A stretch of 64,000 nt of DNA from Halonotius pteroides (GCF_003605635.1 NZ_QMDW01000009.1:46920-110919), one strand, 5' to 3'. Positions 45,447 through 55,624 are shown, counted from the first letter of the stretch. Notes: generated by a model from the sequence alone, not told the origin. Translations and numbers: made by a program.

Positions 45447-48182
45447 ATGGGCGACGACAGGCAGGTTGGCGAGGCCATCTTGGTCGTGATCGCGATCGTC
45501 GCCCTCCTGGTTTCGGCCGCGTTTCTCCCGACTGTCGACATCTTCGGCTCAAACGAAGCCATCGCCGAGCAACTCCCAGACGGCAGCCAACTGCCCGCCG
45601 GCACCCAATCGCCCGGCGGGCCAGCGGCTGGCACGCAAGCAGGCGATCAATCCGGCAACATGGAGTCCACCGGCGACGGCGAGTCCGGCGAAAGCCAGTC
45701 CGCTAGAAGTGGTGAGCCAACTGGGATCGGCGCGCCCGGACAGACCGCCGGGGGCTCGCTCACCAACCCCCCACAATCGGCTCAGATCAGCGGGAGCCTC
45801 AGCGAGCAGCCTAGCCAAGTCCCGCTGTTTACCGTCGAATCGCCGGTGAACACCTACTGGCGACAGACCGCCTACGAGACCTACACCGGCACCGGCTGGC
45901 GGCAGGCCGGGGCTCCAACCCCACTCGATGAGGGGATTCCAAACGACGACCGCACCGGCGGTAATCGACGGATCACCTACGATGTCACCCTCTTGGAGGG
46001 TGGTCGATCGCTGCCGACGGCGTGGCAGCCCGAATCAGTCTCGTTCCGCGGCGACGACAGCCAGCCAGCCCTACAAACCTCGGCGACCGGCGGGGTTCAA
46101 ACCGACGAGCCGCTGTCGGCAGAGACGACCTACACCGCAACGAGCGTGCTCCCACCGCGGCAGCCGTCGGTGCTTCGAAACGCGGAGGGCCAAACACCAC
46201 GGGAGATCCGCGAAACGTACACCCGAATGCCGGGCGACACCCCCGATCGCGTCGGCGACTTCACCGGCGAACTCTTGGCGGGGACAGACACCCGATACGA
46301 CCGCGCGATAACCGTCCAGCGGTGGCTCACATCGAACAAGGGCTACTCACTGAATACCTCGCTCGACCCGAGCCAGCCGATCGCCGATCAACTGCTCTTT
46401 GAGGTCGATGCCGCCTACTGCCAGCAGTTTGCGACCACGATGGCCGCCATGCTCCGAAGCCAGGGCGTCCCCGCCCGGTATGTCGTCGGCTTCCGGAAGG
46501 GCAGACCGGTCGGCGATGACTCCTATCTCGTCACGAGCGACCGCGGCCACGCGTGGGTCGAGGTGTACTTCCCGGATGTCGGCTGGGTTCGGTTCGATCC
46601 CACGCCAGCCGACGAGCTTTCGGTGTCGACACCAGCCCCACCGTACGAGGTCTCGTTGAACCGATCGGCTGTTGTCGGCGCGCCGGTGTCAGTGCGTGTC
46701 ACCAAGCAAAATGAGTCGATCAGCGGCGTCCCGGTGTTCGTCAACGACGGGCGGGTCGGGTGGACAGATGCGACCGGTGCCGTCGAGACCACACTGCCCT
46801 ATACCGATCGGGTCACGATTCGGGCCGGCGACGACACCGCCCAGACCGAGTACACCGATGCCACACCGCCGCCGCAGGGGAGTCAACTCGCTGTGGCCTC
46901 GGTCGGCGCGATCACCAACGGTCTCCCACTGCTGAGTGCGGCGACACCACTGACACCGGAGAATACGGTGATCCCACAGGTCGATGGAGAGACAGCAGAC
47001 TCAACAGCGACCTATCCGCTGGCGAAAAACGCAACACTCGCGGTCGTCGGCAGCCGAACAGCCGGCGAAACCGCCAGGGTGGTCGCCAGCGTCGAAGATA
47101 TCCCGATCAGCGATGCAACAGTCTCGTTCGATGGAACCGAGGTCGGAACAACAAACCAGGACGGCTACTACGACCTCTCTTTGGCCGATGTCACTCCAGG
47201 CACCTACCGTATCACCGTCTCCCGGGGAGCCGTGAGCGAATCAACCACCTTCGAGGTCATCCCACCAACTGCTGACACGCCGAACGACGATCCGACGGCA
47301 TTGACACCAAACGTCTCTGTCAACCCGGTTGGCATCGCGCTCCCCGCGGGGCCAGCGACGGCGACAGTGACACGATCCGGAGAGCCGGTCGACGGGGTGA
47401 CAGTCCGTGTCAACGGTGAGACGGTCGGCGAGACAGACGAAAACGGCACGCTTGGGCTCAATTTTCCGATCGCAGACATCGCTCTCGTCGCAACGACGGT
47501 GACCGGTGTGACAGGTGAGACACAGATCGACGGGCTCTATCGGAACGCTGCTCTCGTTGGTGGTGGCATACTTTTCCTCATCGCCGGGATCGTGACTGCT
47601 GCCAGTCGTCGCGGTGTGACCAGCGGTTCGGTGACAGACCGGTTGGCGGTCATTAGATCATTTCTACGGCGGCTCCCTGAGCGAGCAACGACACTCCTGG
47701 TGGGGCTGGCAGACCGGTTGACCACCGCGATGAGGCGGCTTCTCGCCCGGCTCCGAGCGTGGCGGTCTGTGTTCGCCCTGTCAGTGAGTGAGATCCAACA
47801 GCGGCTTGATCCACGCCGACTGGTCGCCGCACTCAGATCGTGGCTAGAGCGCCTTCGTCGCCGGTGGCAAGCAGCTGCTGGCAACGGAACCCCAGAAGCG
47901 GCTCCCAGTGAGGCCAGCGGGACTGGCCCGGATCGACAGCTCAGATCGATGTGGCAGACCTTTGTCTCGCTCATCTGTCCCCCACAGGCTATCACCCGAA
48001 CGCCCGTTGAGATCGGCCAGTACGCGATCGAGAAGGGGGTTCCGAGCCAACCGGTCACCTACCTCACAGATCTGTATCGGGCCGTTGAGTACGGCCAGCA
48101 ATCACCGGGGGACTCACGGCTTGAGGCAGCCCGACAGGCCCTTGCAGATATCACCGAGTCCTCGGAGGACGACGACCCATGA
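45447..48182 (+). CDS. Membrane transglutaminase-like protein with C-terminal DUF4129-like domain
   Basis: The 911-residue protein has an N-terminal membrane helix (about residues 8-28), a Gly/Ser/Gln-rich linker, and a transglutaminase-like domain at about 130-400 with the full catalytic triad C325 (AAYCQQFATT), H368 (HAWVEVYF) and D384 (VRFDPTP). One or two immunoglobulin/carboxypeptidase-regulatory-like domains follow (for example ATVSFDGTEVGTTNQDGYYD). Then come a second membrane helix near 710-728 and a cytoplasmic helical domain. It lacks the N-terminal helix bundle of TgpA. It is first in an operon with DUF58 and multispanning membrane genes, a cluster linked to MoxR chaperones. Confidence 0.88.
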   Translation: MGDDRQVGEAILVVIAIVALLVSAAFLPTVDIFGSNEAIAEQLPDGSQLPAGTQSPGGPAAGTQAGDQSGNMESTGDGESGESQSARSGEPTGIGAPGQTAGGSLTNPPQSAQISGSLSEQPSQVPLFTVESPVNTYWRQTAYETYTGTGWRQAGAPTPLDEGIPNDDRTGGNRRITYDVTLLEGGRSLPTAWQPESVSFRGDDSQPALQTSATGGVQTDEPLSAETTYTATSVLPPRQPSVLRNAEGQTPREIRETYTRMPGDTPDRVGDFTGELLAGTDTRYDRAITVQRWLTSNKGYSLNTSLDPSQPIADQLLFEVDAAYCQQFATTMAAMLRSQGVPARYVVGFRKGRPVGDDSYLVTSDRGHAWVEVYFPDVGWVRFDPTPADELSVSTPAPPYEVSLNRSAVVGAPVSVRVTKQNESISGVPVFVNDGRVGWTDATGAVETTLPYTDRVTIRAGDDTAQTEYTDATPPPQGSQLAVASVGAITNGLPLLSAATPLTPENTVIPQVDGETADSTATYPLAKNATLAVVGSRTAGETARVVASVEDIPISDATVSFDGTEVGTTNQDGYYDLSLADVTPGTYRITVSRGAVSESTTFEVIPPTADTPNDDPTALTPNVSVNPVGIALPAGPATATVTRSGEPVDGVTVRVNGETVGETDENGTLGLNFPIADIALVATTVTGVTGETQIDGLYRNAALVGGGILFLIAGIVTAASRRGVTSGSVTDRLAVIRSFLRRLPERATTLLVGLADRLTTAMRRLLARLRAWRSVFALSVSEIQQRLDPRRLVAALRSWLERLRRRWQAAAGNGTPEAAPSEASGTGPDRQLRSMWQTFVSLICPPQAITRTPVEIGQYAIEKGVPSQPVTYLTDLYRAVEYGQQSPGDSRLEAARQALADITESSEDDDP

Positions 48183-48865
48183 GCCAGACACCCACCGCTC
48201 GTAGTATCGCGCTCGTTGGGAGTGTGAGTCTGACAGTCGGCTTTGCGTTGTTGATCGGCTACCGCCCGTCGGCCCTGCCAGACAGCGTGACCGAGCCACT
48301 CACCCAGGGAACCGAGGCGCTTGGCGATCGGCGCATTGTCCTGCTAACTGGCGGCCTGCTCGCGGTCATTGGATTGGTCGGATTCGGGTTCTGGAACGGC
48401 CGCGATGCCGACACCGGATTCAACACCACATCGGTCGAAACACCGACTCGCGACGTGTCGATCACAGGTGAGCGGCTCACGACAGCGTTTGAACAGACAG
48501 TCAACGCACACAGCGCGGAGACCCCCATCGAGGACGCACTGCGGCAAACACTCATCGCACTGTACACGCAGGACAGACAGAAACAGGACGCAGTCGGGTA
48601 CGTTGACGGCGGCGACTGGACGACCGACGCTGTCGCGGCAGCAACACTGACGACGACTAATGCCGCGGACTTCCCGCTGTGGTACCGGCTCTACGAGTGG
48701 CTGTATCCAACCCATGCCTACGACTACCGTATTCGACGAACAGTGCGGGTTGTCGAAACACACTGTGCTGAGGCGACGACCGACTTTACGCCAGCCACCA
48801 ACCAGCGATCATGGGCCGACAAACTGCGTGATCGATTACGGACAGACACTGGTGGTGACAGCTGA
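48179..48865 (+). CDS. Two-helix membrane protein of the MoxR/transglutaminase cluster
   Basis: The 228-residue protein has two N-terminal membrane helices (about 10-27 and 54-72), then a cytoplasmic domain with several conserved-looking aromatic residues (LWYRLYEWLYPTHAYDYRI). It resembles haloarchaeal proteins that accompany transglutaminase and DUF58 genes (DUF7269-like, by position and shape). Its start overlaps the transglutaminase stop by four bases and its stop overlaps the DUF58 start by one base. Confidence 0.75.
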   Translation: MSQTPTARSIALVGSVSLTVGFALLIGYRPSALPDSVTEPLTQGTEALGDRRIVLLTGGLLAVIGLVGFGFWNGRDADTGFNTTSVETPTRDVSITGERLTTAFEQTVNAHSAETPIEDALRQTLIALYTQDRQKQDAVGYVDGGDWTTDAVAAATLTTTNAADFPLWYRLYEWLYPTHAYDYRIRRTVRVVETHCAEATTDFTPATNQRSWADKLRDRLRTDTGGDS

Positions 48866-50190
48866 TGCGGATTAGACGATTTAGTGGATTTCGGGCATAT
48901 GCACTGCTCTTAGCAGCCACAGGTGTTCTCACCGGGACGTACGCGCTGATTCTCGCAGCCGGGATTCCGCTGCTCTTTGTGCTGACGGCGGCTGTGACCA
49001 CCACACCGGCGATCGACGACACCGTCACCGTCACCCGAGAGCTCACACCCGAAACACCATCGCCCGGTGAATCGATCGCTGTCACACTGACAATCGAAAA
49101 TACGGGGGCGTCGACGATCCCGGATCTGCGGGTTGTCGACGGGGTTCCTCCGGAGATCGGGGTTACTGATGGCTCGCCTCGATCCGGGGGCGCGCTCCGC
49201 CCTGGCGATCAGTATACCGCAGCCTACACGATCAGCGCCGACCGCGGGAGCTACAGCTTTGAGCCGGTCACACTCAGAGCCAGAAACACCAACGGCACCC
49301 GACTCGTGGAGACGACAAAAACGGCCGACGGTATCGATCGCTTCGAGTGTCGGGTAACGATCGAGGATATCCCGGTTCAACAGACAACCGCCTACGCGGG
49401 CCAGTTGGCGACAGACAGCGGCGGGCCGGGGGTCGAATTCCACGCCACCCGTGAGTACCGTCCCGGCGACCCGGTTACACGGGTTGACTGGCGTACCTAC
49501 GCCAAAACCGGCGAGCTGGCAACCATCGAGTTTCGTGAACAACATGCCGCACACATCACCGTCCTCATCGACAGCCGCCGGACGGCCCACACCGCAGCCA
49601 ATCGCAACGCACCGACGGGGGCGACACTGAGCGCGTACGCCGCAACGATCGCCCTTGAGGTGCTCATCAACGAGGGCCACGAGGTCTCGCTGGGGGCCCT
49701 CGGCGTCGCAGATCCGGAAACCGATCGACAGCCGCCAGCCTGGGCTGCTGCCGCGGAGGGCCGCTCATTCGTGCCACACGCCACCGCCATCTGTAATGCT
49801 GCTGCGACCGGTACGACAGACGAGTCACACACAGGCTTCGACCCGGCGGCGACCGCTGACAACACACCCTCCGCGGCGTCTGCCGCCGACGGCGGGGTGG
49901 CGTGGGATCGAACGCGGTCGCTCGTGCCGACCGGGGCACAGGTGATTCTCTGTAGCCCGGTGACAGACGGGCCGATCACCGACCTCGTCGAATCCCTCCG
50001 CGCTGATGGCCATGCGGTGACGGTTCTCTCGCCAGCGACGACGCCGGCGACGATCGGCGGCCGGATCACCGGGATGCAACGGGCAGCGCGACTCGAATCT
50101 CTCCGACTGCTGGGGGCGACCGTCATCGATTGGGCATCCGAAGACAGCCTTCGGGATGCCCTTACACGACTCACAGGGATGGGTCGATAA
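48865..50190 (+). CDS. DUF58 domain protein
   Basis: The 441-residue protein has two N-terminal membrane helices (11-50), an extracellular beta-rich region with LTPETPSPGESIAVTLTIEN, and the DUF58 core EYRPGDPVTRVDWRTYAKTG, followed by a von Willebrand-like HITVLIDSR segment. DUF58 proteins occur with MoxR ATPases and are thought to be assembled or activated by them. A one-base overlap with the previous gene indicates coupling. Confidence 0.88.
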   Translation: MRIRRFSGFRAYALLLAATGVLTGTYALILAAGIPLLFVLTAAVTTTPAIDDTVTVTRELTPETPSPGESIAVTLTIENTGASTIPDLRVVDGVPPEIGVTDGSPRSGGALRPGDQYTAAYTISADRGSYSFEPVTLRARNTNGTRLVETTKTADGIDRFECRVTIEDIPVQQTTAYAGQLATDSGGPGVEFHATREYRPGDPVTRVDWRTYAKTGELATIEFREQHAAHITVLIDSRRTAHTAANRNAPTGATLSAYAATIALEVLINEGHEVSLGALGVADPETDRQPPAWAAAAEGRSFVPHATAICNAAATGTTDESHTGFDPAATADNTPSAASAADGGVAWDRTRSLVPTGAQVILCSPVTDGPITDLVESLRADGHAVTVLSPATTPATIGGRITGMQRAARLESLRLLGATVIDWASEDSLRDALTRLTGMGR

Positions 50191-50192
50191 CG

Positions 50193-51731
50193 ATGCTTCG
50201 TGGCCGACTGTCGATTCCAGAACCGAATGTCACGCGGTCGACAGCGGCACTCATCGCGCTTGCGGTCGCGGTAGGGATCTGGCTGCTCACAACCGTCGTT
50301 GGGCGGACACTGCCGGCACTCGTCGCTGGCTGCTCCGGGGTAACCGTCGGCGCGCTAACGATTCTGCGTGACACAGAGACGCCAGTCGGCCTCGCCATCA
50401 CCGCACTGTTGCTGCCGATCGGTGGTGGCAGTGTGGTGGCAGCGGTCGTCCTGCCAGTTCGTGTGTTGGTGCCGGTGCCAGTCGATGCGATTCTCGCAAC
50501 GATTCCGACAGCGATCGGGCTATTCGGGCTCGTGGGGGCTGCATGGCTGGCTGGATTCGGCGTTCTCGGGCTGTTCAACACCACCGTTGGCAGCGGGAGT
50601 GTCGCGGACATGTGGGTGGTGAACAACAAGGCCGCAGTTGGGCCCGGTATCATCTTTGCGGGGATACTCGTGGGACGGTTTGATGCTCTGAGACAGGTTC
50701 CGTCAGTCGGGTTCGACAGCCTGGGCATCACCTCCGCGCTCCTTGCGCCGCGAAACGCGGCCGTGGCGATGATTACCTTTCTTGTTCTGTGTAGCTTCGT
50801 CATCGCAGGAGTACAGCTCATTCTTGCGGCCGCACCGATCGTCCAGCTTACCCCGCAGACGAGCCAAGCGCGGGTCGAAGCCGGTGTGAAGCAGCTCAGC
50901 CAACTGCTGAATGGCTCACTCTGGGTGATTGTGTTGCTGACTGTTGTGGGGATCGTCGCTGTCGTCTCGTCAGTCGACATCACTGCTATCGCCGGTCGCT
51001 ACCCCACGCTATTTGGGCTGTTTGCGGCCCCAGGTCTCCGTCGAATGCTGCTTGTCGCCTTTGGTGGGGCGGTACTGATTGCGGCCGTGTTTGGTGGGGT
51101 ACAGCTGGTCACCGGCCGGATCGCAAGCACCGTCGGCTGGTTTGTGCCAGGGCTGCTTGCAGGTGCTACCACGGGTGCGCTAGCTGTTGTCGGGACGCCG
51201 GCGGTGTCGATGCTGCACACCCGTGTCCCAGCGGCGGTTAGCCCCGTTGTTGAACAGCTGACGATCGCGCTCACGCCGGCTGGTGTGATCGCCGGCGGCA
51301 TTGTCATCGGTATGTCGCTTCTGACAGTCATTTTCGGCGTCGTCATCCTCGGCAGCGGCATCAACTACTTTCCCGTCGAGACCGCCGGCAGCGCGATGGC
51401 GGCGACCGGCCTTGCGATCGGCGCGATTGCGATCGGTATCTTCGGAGCCTCGGGGCTCACGGTGTTTGCTCTCGTCGGCCTCTCGGTGTTCGTCTGGGAT
51501 ATCGGCGACCGGGGGGCGACCACGTGGGCGGAGCTTCAAACCGAGTCACCGCCGCAGATCGAGTTGATTCATACACTGTCAGCGGCGATAGTCACGATCG
51601 TCGGGATCGCCGTCGCGTGGGTCTTGTATGCGACGGTGCTCGGTAACGTTGTGTCTGCAGGCGGAACGGTACTTGCGATGCTGGCCGCCATGTTGAGCGT
51701 TGTTGTGATCCTCGCCGCAATCCAGGGCTGA
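50193..51731 (+). CDS. Multispanning membrane protein, last gene of the DUF58 operon
   Basis: The ATG at 50193, two bases after the DUF58 stop, gives 512 residues with roughly 12-14 membrane helices and few charged residues. I infer it is the haloarchaeal DUF7519-type protein found at this position. No catalytic motif is seen. It ends three bases from the convergent moxR gene. Confidence 0.75.
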   Translation: MLRGRLSIPEPNVTRSTAALIALAVAVGIWLLTTVVGRTLPALVAGCSGVTVGALTILRDTETPVGLAITALLLPIGGGSVVAAVVLPVRVLVPVPVDAILATIPTAIGLFGLVGAAWLAGFGVLGLFNTTVGSGSVADMWVVNNKAAVGPGIIFAGILVGRFDALRQVPSVGFDSLGITSALLAPRNAAVAMITFLVLCSFVIAGVQLILAAAPIVQLTPQTSQARVEAGVKQLSQLLNGSLWVIVLLTVVGIVAVVSSVDITAIAGRYPTLFGLFAAPGLRRMLLVAFGGAVLIAAVFGGVQLVTGRIASTVGWFVPGLLAGATTGALAVVGTPAVSMLHTRVPAAVSPVVEQLTIALTPAGVIAGGIVIGMSLLTVIFGVVILGSGINYFPVETAGSAMAATGLAIGAIAIGIFGASGLTVFALVGLSVFVWDIGDRGATTWAELQTESPPQIELIHTLSAAIVTIVGIAVAWVLYATVLGNVVSAGGTVLAMLAAMLSVVVILAAIQG

Positions 51732-51734
51732 CTC

Positions 51735-52706
51735 TCAGGCCTCGCCGGTCGCCCCCGGAACAGGAACGCCCTCAAGTACCGATTCAACAATCGTCGCCGC
51801 ATCAACATCTTGGATCGCTGCCTCCGAGGTCAACACGAGACGGTGTGTCATCACAGGACGTGCAATCGTCTTGATATCATCCGGTGTCACGTAGTCGCGA
51901 CCCCGAATCACGGCCCGTGCCCGGGCGGCCTCGAAAAACCGCTGAACCCCACGCGGCGAGACACCAACGTCAACGCGGGCATCGTCCCGGCTTTCGCGAA
52001 CGAGATCAACAAGATAGCCTTTCAGCTCTGTCTCCATCCGCACCTGCTCCGGCAGCTGCCGGAGTGTCGAAACCTGCCCGGCGTCGACGACGGGATCGAC
52101 GGCGGGTAGCTTTGTTGTTCGATCCTCGCGTCGGGAGAGGAGCTCGATCTCGCCGTCACGATCCGGATAGCCGAGTGAGGTCTTCACCACAAATCGGTCG
52201 CGTTGGGCCTCGGGTAGCCGAAACGTTCCCTCCTGTTCGATCGGGTTCTGGGTCGCGATCACGAAGAAGGGATCCGGCAGCTCATAGGTGGTTCCGCCGA
52301 CAGTCACCTGCCCTTCGTCCATGGCTTCAAGCAGGGCGGACTGCGTTTTCGGTGGCGCGCGATTGATCTCATCGGCAAGCACGACATTCGCAAAGACCGG
52401 GCCGCGCTGGAAGCGAAACTCCCCAGCCTGCTCGTTGTAGATCTGCGAACCGGTGATGTCGCTCGGCAACAGATCAGGGGTGAACTGGATTCGGTTGAAC
52501 GCAAGATTCAACGCGTCGGCAAGGGCGACGGCGGTCAGCGTTTTTCCGGTTCCCGGAACATCCTCTAAGAGAACATGGCCTCTGGCCAGCAAGCCGGAAA
52601 GCACCGTTTCAAGGAACTCCTTGTCGGTAATGACCGCATTTCGAACCCGTGAAATAATGGTCTCGATTTGGTTCGACGCAGCATCGATGGTCGCTGTGTC
52701 ACTCAT
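51735..52706 (-). CDS. MoxR-family AAA+ ATPase
   Basis: The 323-residue protein has Walker A EDVPGTGKT at residues 48-56, the MoxR signature FTPDLLPSDITGSQIYN, Walker B VVLADEINRAPPKTQ, sensor 1 FVIATQNPIEQEG and the arginine-containing SPRGVQRFFEAARA. MoxR ATPases act as chaperones for von Willebrand-type and DUF58 proteins. The convergent orientation relative to the DUF58 operon means they are transcribed separately but kept together. Confidence 0.95.
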   Translation of the reverse strand: MSDTATIDAASNQIETIISRVRNAVITDKEFLETVLSGLLARGHVLLEDVPGTGKTLTAVALADALNLAFNRIQFTPDLLPSDITGSQIYNEQAGEFRFQRGPVFANVVLADEINRAPPKTQSALLEAMDEGQVTVGGTTYELPDPFFVIATQNPIEQEGTFRLPEAQRDRFVVKTSLGYPDRDGEIELLSRREDRTTKLPAVDPVVDAGQVSTLRQLPEQVRMETELKGYLVDLVRESRDDARVDVGVSPRGVQRFFEAARARAVIRGRDYVTPDDIKTIARPVMTHRLVLTSEAAIQDVDAATIVESVLEGVPVPGATGEA

Positions 52707-52959
52707 ATGTGTTGACTACCTGCCGGTGAGCTTGCTGATGATATGCCCATAGTTGTGTGCTGGCTGCCCCGAGGTCGGCGAGCAACGACTCGACTGATCC
52801 GACGATAGCTTCTATACTGGTCGAGACACATAGCTGTACCCTTTGGCCGCCCGACAAGCCTGATACAGACAGACGGCGGGTAGATAACGGACAGTGCTCG
52901 GGTCAGTAGGTATGTGCGATGAGTGGGTGAGTGAATATCACCCTGCTTAGAGATACAGT
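52707..52959. other. Intergenic region upstream of moxR
   Basis: These 253 bases hold the moxR promoter region (an AT-richer TTCTATACTGG near 52811-52821) and the end of a membrane protein gene. No gene, repeat or RNA is seen. Confidence 0.5.
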
Positions 52960-53724
52960 TTACAGCGGATCGACGGCTGTAGACGCGCTGCTCGTGGAAC
53001 CCCCGCGGTTCGTTGACTCGTCACGAAGCGACAGATAGGCTTCGGCAAGGACACCGTACAGCATCACGATGATAGCTGCCATCGCAATCACCGAGACGAC
53101 CTGTCCGGCGGCCGGAGAGATACTCGATACCAGTGCGGTTCCCATACCGAGTGCCATCGCAACGATCGTAAACGCCACCAGTATCGCAACAAGTCGCCAC
53201 CTGTTGCCGCTGGCGAGCCGCCAACTTTGACGCAACGCGCCGATCGCTCGTGCATCTTCGACCCCGATCAAGAAAACACCAAACTGGAAACTAACCGCTA
53301 AAAAGAGTCCGGGGATAATCAACGGCATTCCGAGCAGTATCAACGGCGTCAAGATGAGTGACATGCCGACTCCCGAAAGGGTTGCTCGGCCGATCCGGCG
53401 CGTACACAGTGATCGCGGAAGCGTCGATAATTCATGTTGCTCGCGGGTGAGCAATCGGGTGCTGACAAGAAATACGACAGTTCCAAACAGTGTCACGCTG
53501 ACAGCAATCGCGGCGGCGACCGGCACTGAAACTGGCACTGTGATGCCGATCTCTGTGCTCGTTGCCTCCGGTAGCAAGTCCGTAATGATGCTCGCTACGA
53601 TCGTGTTTGTGGCCCCGACCAACAGCAACTGAGATGCGGCTGTCAGCACAAAGATCACCAACCCGGTAGTTGAGAGCGTCCGCTGTACTCCGTTGCTGAC
53701 TGTTTGCCCAAGTGGCAACGTCAT
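52960..53724 (-). CDS. Membrane protein, six helices (DUF7847-like)
   Basis: The ATG at 53724 gives 254 residues with about six membrane helices. Between helices 4 and 5 is a conserved amphipathic stretch (GALRQSWRLASGNRWRLVAI), also present in the divergent neighbour (TSLRGSWGLVRGHRLRLGVL). The two proteins are paralogues from a family related to glycerophosphodiester phosphodiesterase membrane domains. The function is unknown. Confidence 0.75.
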   Translation of the reverse strand: MTLPLGQTVSNGVQRTLSTTGLVIFVLTAASQLLLVGATNTIVASIITDLLPEATSTEIGITVPVSVPVAAAIAVSVTLFGTVVFLVSTRLLTREQHELSTLPRSLCTRRIGRATLSGVGMSLILTPLILLGMPLIIPGLFLAVSFQFGVFLIGVEDARAIGALRQSWRLASGNRWRLVAILVAFTIVAMALGMGTALVSSISPAAGQVVSVIAMAAIIVMLYGVLAEAYLSLRDESTNRGGSTSSASTAVDPL

Positions 53725-53867
53725 ACAGACAGGTCGACTACCAGCGGTAAAGTACAGCAACCAAGATTTCCGGGCGTGAAACTCACGGTATCGTTTATGC
53801 GCGTTCGTGTTTTCTGGGCCTGAAACTGTCCGCGCTGTTTTTTTTAATATCTTTACAGAGCATCTGT

Positions 53868-54860
53868 ATGGCATTCCGTCTTCGAACTGCTGTCACCGAT
53901 GGGTTACGGCTGACGTTTTCACGAAACGGTGCGGTCTTTGTCGGGTGTAACGCCGTAGCACAATTTGTAAGCCTCATGTTGCTTGCCGTTGCTGTAAGCC
54001 AGCAGCTCCCGGTTTCATCCGGCATCGGGGCTGCCCCTCTCGCTGACGTTCCAGCTACTCAACCGCTTCCCACCGCAGCAACCGGCGTAACCGTTGGGCT
54101 TACGACGGTGTTTTCAGCTATTGTAACAACACCGATCACGATCATTACGATTCGCACCTTTGTGGATGGTGCAACCGATCGCATCCTTGAGCGTCACCTG
54201 TATGGGCAGCTTGGTCGAGCGACCGCTCGCGGATTGGTTGCTAGTCTGGTGTTCGGCGTGGTGATTTTCATCGGCTTTCTGTGTGCGTTTCTGCTTCCGG
54301 TCGCTCTTGGAATCGGGGTTATGATTGGTGTCGGGCAGATTGGATTTTTGCCGGACTGGATCGGGGTCGCTGGGATGGTGCTCATCGGAGCTATCGGATT
54401 CATCGGGGTGGTTGCTGCGGCACTTCTCTTGTACATCCATCTCATGTTTGTTCTTCATGAGATCAGCGTTCGCAACCGGTCTGTCATCACGTCACTGCGT
54501 GGGAGTTGGGGTCTCGTTCGGGGACATCGCCTCAGGCTTGGAGTGCTTTCAGTCGGGGTAATCGGGGTACAGAGTGCCATCAATTCCATCGCGACACCGA
54601 ACCAGCTTTCTGATCCAACTACCGCCGAAGCACTTCGAACCTCGGTTTCGCAGCTAGTTTTTCTCCCGGTCGGGGTCGTCCTGACGGCATTCGTCACGAC
54701 GCTTTCGGCAGCCATCGTTGCCAGAGCCTATGCCGAACTCACCACAGTCGATGTCGTCGGGGGACACCCTCGAGATATCGACACTGGTGATGACCAGCTA
54801 GACCGACAAGCAGGTGTCGACACCGACGGAACCGATGTAGACACCGAGCCAGCACCGTGA
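53868..54860 (+). CDS. Membrane protein paralogous to its divergent neighbour (DUF7847-like)
   Basis: The 330-residue protein has about six membrane helices and an acidic C-terminal tail. The shared core TSLRGSWGLVRGHRLRLGVL supports paralogy with the divergent gene. A TATA-like TTTTAATATC at 53841-53850 is about 25 bases before the ATG, which points to a leaderless message. The function is unknown. Confidence 0.75.
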   Translation: MAFRLRTAVTDGLRLTFSRNGAVFVGCNAVAQFVSLMLLAVAVSQQLPVSSGIGAAPLADVPATQPLPTAATGVTVGLTTVFSAIVTTPITIITIRTFVDGATDRILERHLYGQLGRATARGLVASLVFGVVIFIGFLCAFLLPVALGIGVMIGVGQIGFLPDWIGVAGMVLIGAIGFIGVVAAALLLYIHLMFVLHEISVRNRSVITSLRGSWGLVRGHRLRLGVLSVGVIGVQSAINSIATPNQLSDPTTAEALRTSVSQLVFLPVGVVLTAFVTTLSAAIVARAYAELTTVDVVGGHPRDIDTGDDQLDRQAGVDTDGTDVDTEPAP

Positions 54861-54947
54861 CTATCCGTTTCGAGGTGTATCACAGCCGACTTCGGAACCT
54901 GAAAACTAGCCCCGACTTATACCGGCAGTCCCGCGGAGGGACGTGGT

Positions 54948-55292
54948 GTGAGTGAGGAGCCAACAGCCGAGGACTTGCTCGCTATCCTCGATGATGAGTA
55001 CGCACGCCCGATCCTCGTCGCAGCGACTGCTGAACCGCAGTCCGCAAAGGAGCTCGCCGAAGCGTGTGGTGCCTCGCTTCCAACCGTCTACCGCCGACTC
55101 GATACCCTCGCCGAGTATGACCTGATCACCGAACGAACCGAACTTGATGACAATGGACACCACTACAGCACCTACGAAGCTACACTACAGGCCGTCGCAA
55201 TCGAAGTTGATGAAGCGGGATTCACCGCCGATGTGTCCCGGGAGCCAACCGACGCAGCGGATCGGTTTACCAAACTCTGGGAGGAGATCTAG
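54948..55292 (+). CDS. ArsR-like winged-helix transcription regulator
   Basis: A GTG at 54948 starts a 114-residue protein with a winged-helix domain (PQSAKELAEACGASLPTVYR, RLDTLAEYDLITERTEL) followed by a strand hairpin and an acidic helix. It is followed after two bases by a three-helix membrane protein. This regulator/membrane pair is common in haloarchaea, and a membrane-signal regulatory role is inferred. Confidence 0.85.
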   Translation: MSEEPTAEDLLAILDDEYARPILVAATAEPQSAKELAEACGASLPTVYRRLDTLAEYDLITERTELDDNGHHYSTYEATLQAVAIEVDEAGFTADVSREPTDAADRFTKLWEEI

Positions 55293-55294
55293 TC

Positions 55295-55624
55295 ATGACT
55301 GGTGCTGAAGCGGCCCTCTACTTGGGCTTGGTAACAGCCACGCTCGTTGCGATGACGCTTGGCCTGATGATCGTGTTTCAGGCCTACCGTGGGTACCGGC
55401 GTAATGAGAGCCGGCGGATGTTGTATCTCGCCGTTGGCCTCGGATTCGTCACTATCGCCCCCTTTGGCCTCTCACTCGGATTTGAGGTATTTGCGCCGCT
55501 GGTTCCGCAGGCCACACTCGTGCGAACATCGTTACTGCCGTTGGGGTCGCGAGTACTGGAGATCATCGGGCTTAGCTTGATCCTCTATTCACTCTATAGC
55601 TCTCGGCTCAGCGGGTCGATATGA
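55295..55624 (+). CDS. Three-helix membrane protein paired with the regulator (DUF7521-like)
   Basis: The 109-residue protein has membrane helices at about 7-29, 42-66 and 81-100, with a basic loop RGYRRNESRR after the first. It begins two bases after the regulator's stop codon, so they are co-transcribed. The function is unknown. It may sense a membrane state for the regulator (inference). Confidence 0.75.
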   Translation: MTGAEAALYLGLVTATLVAMTLGLMIVFQAYRGYRRNESRRMLYLAVGLGFVTIAPFGLSLGFEVFAPLVPQATLVRTSLLPLGSRVLEIIGLSLILYSLYSSRLSGSI

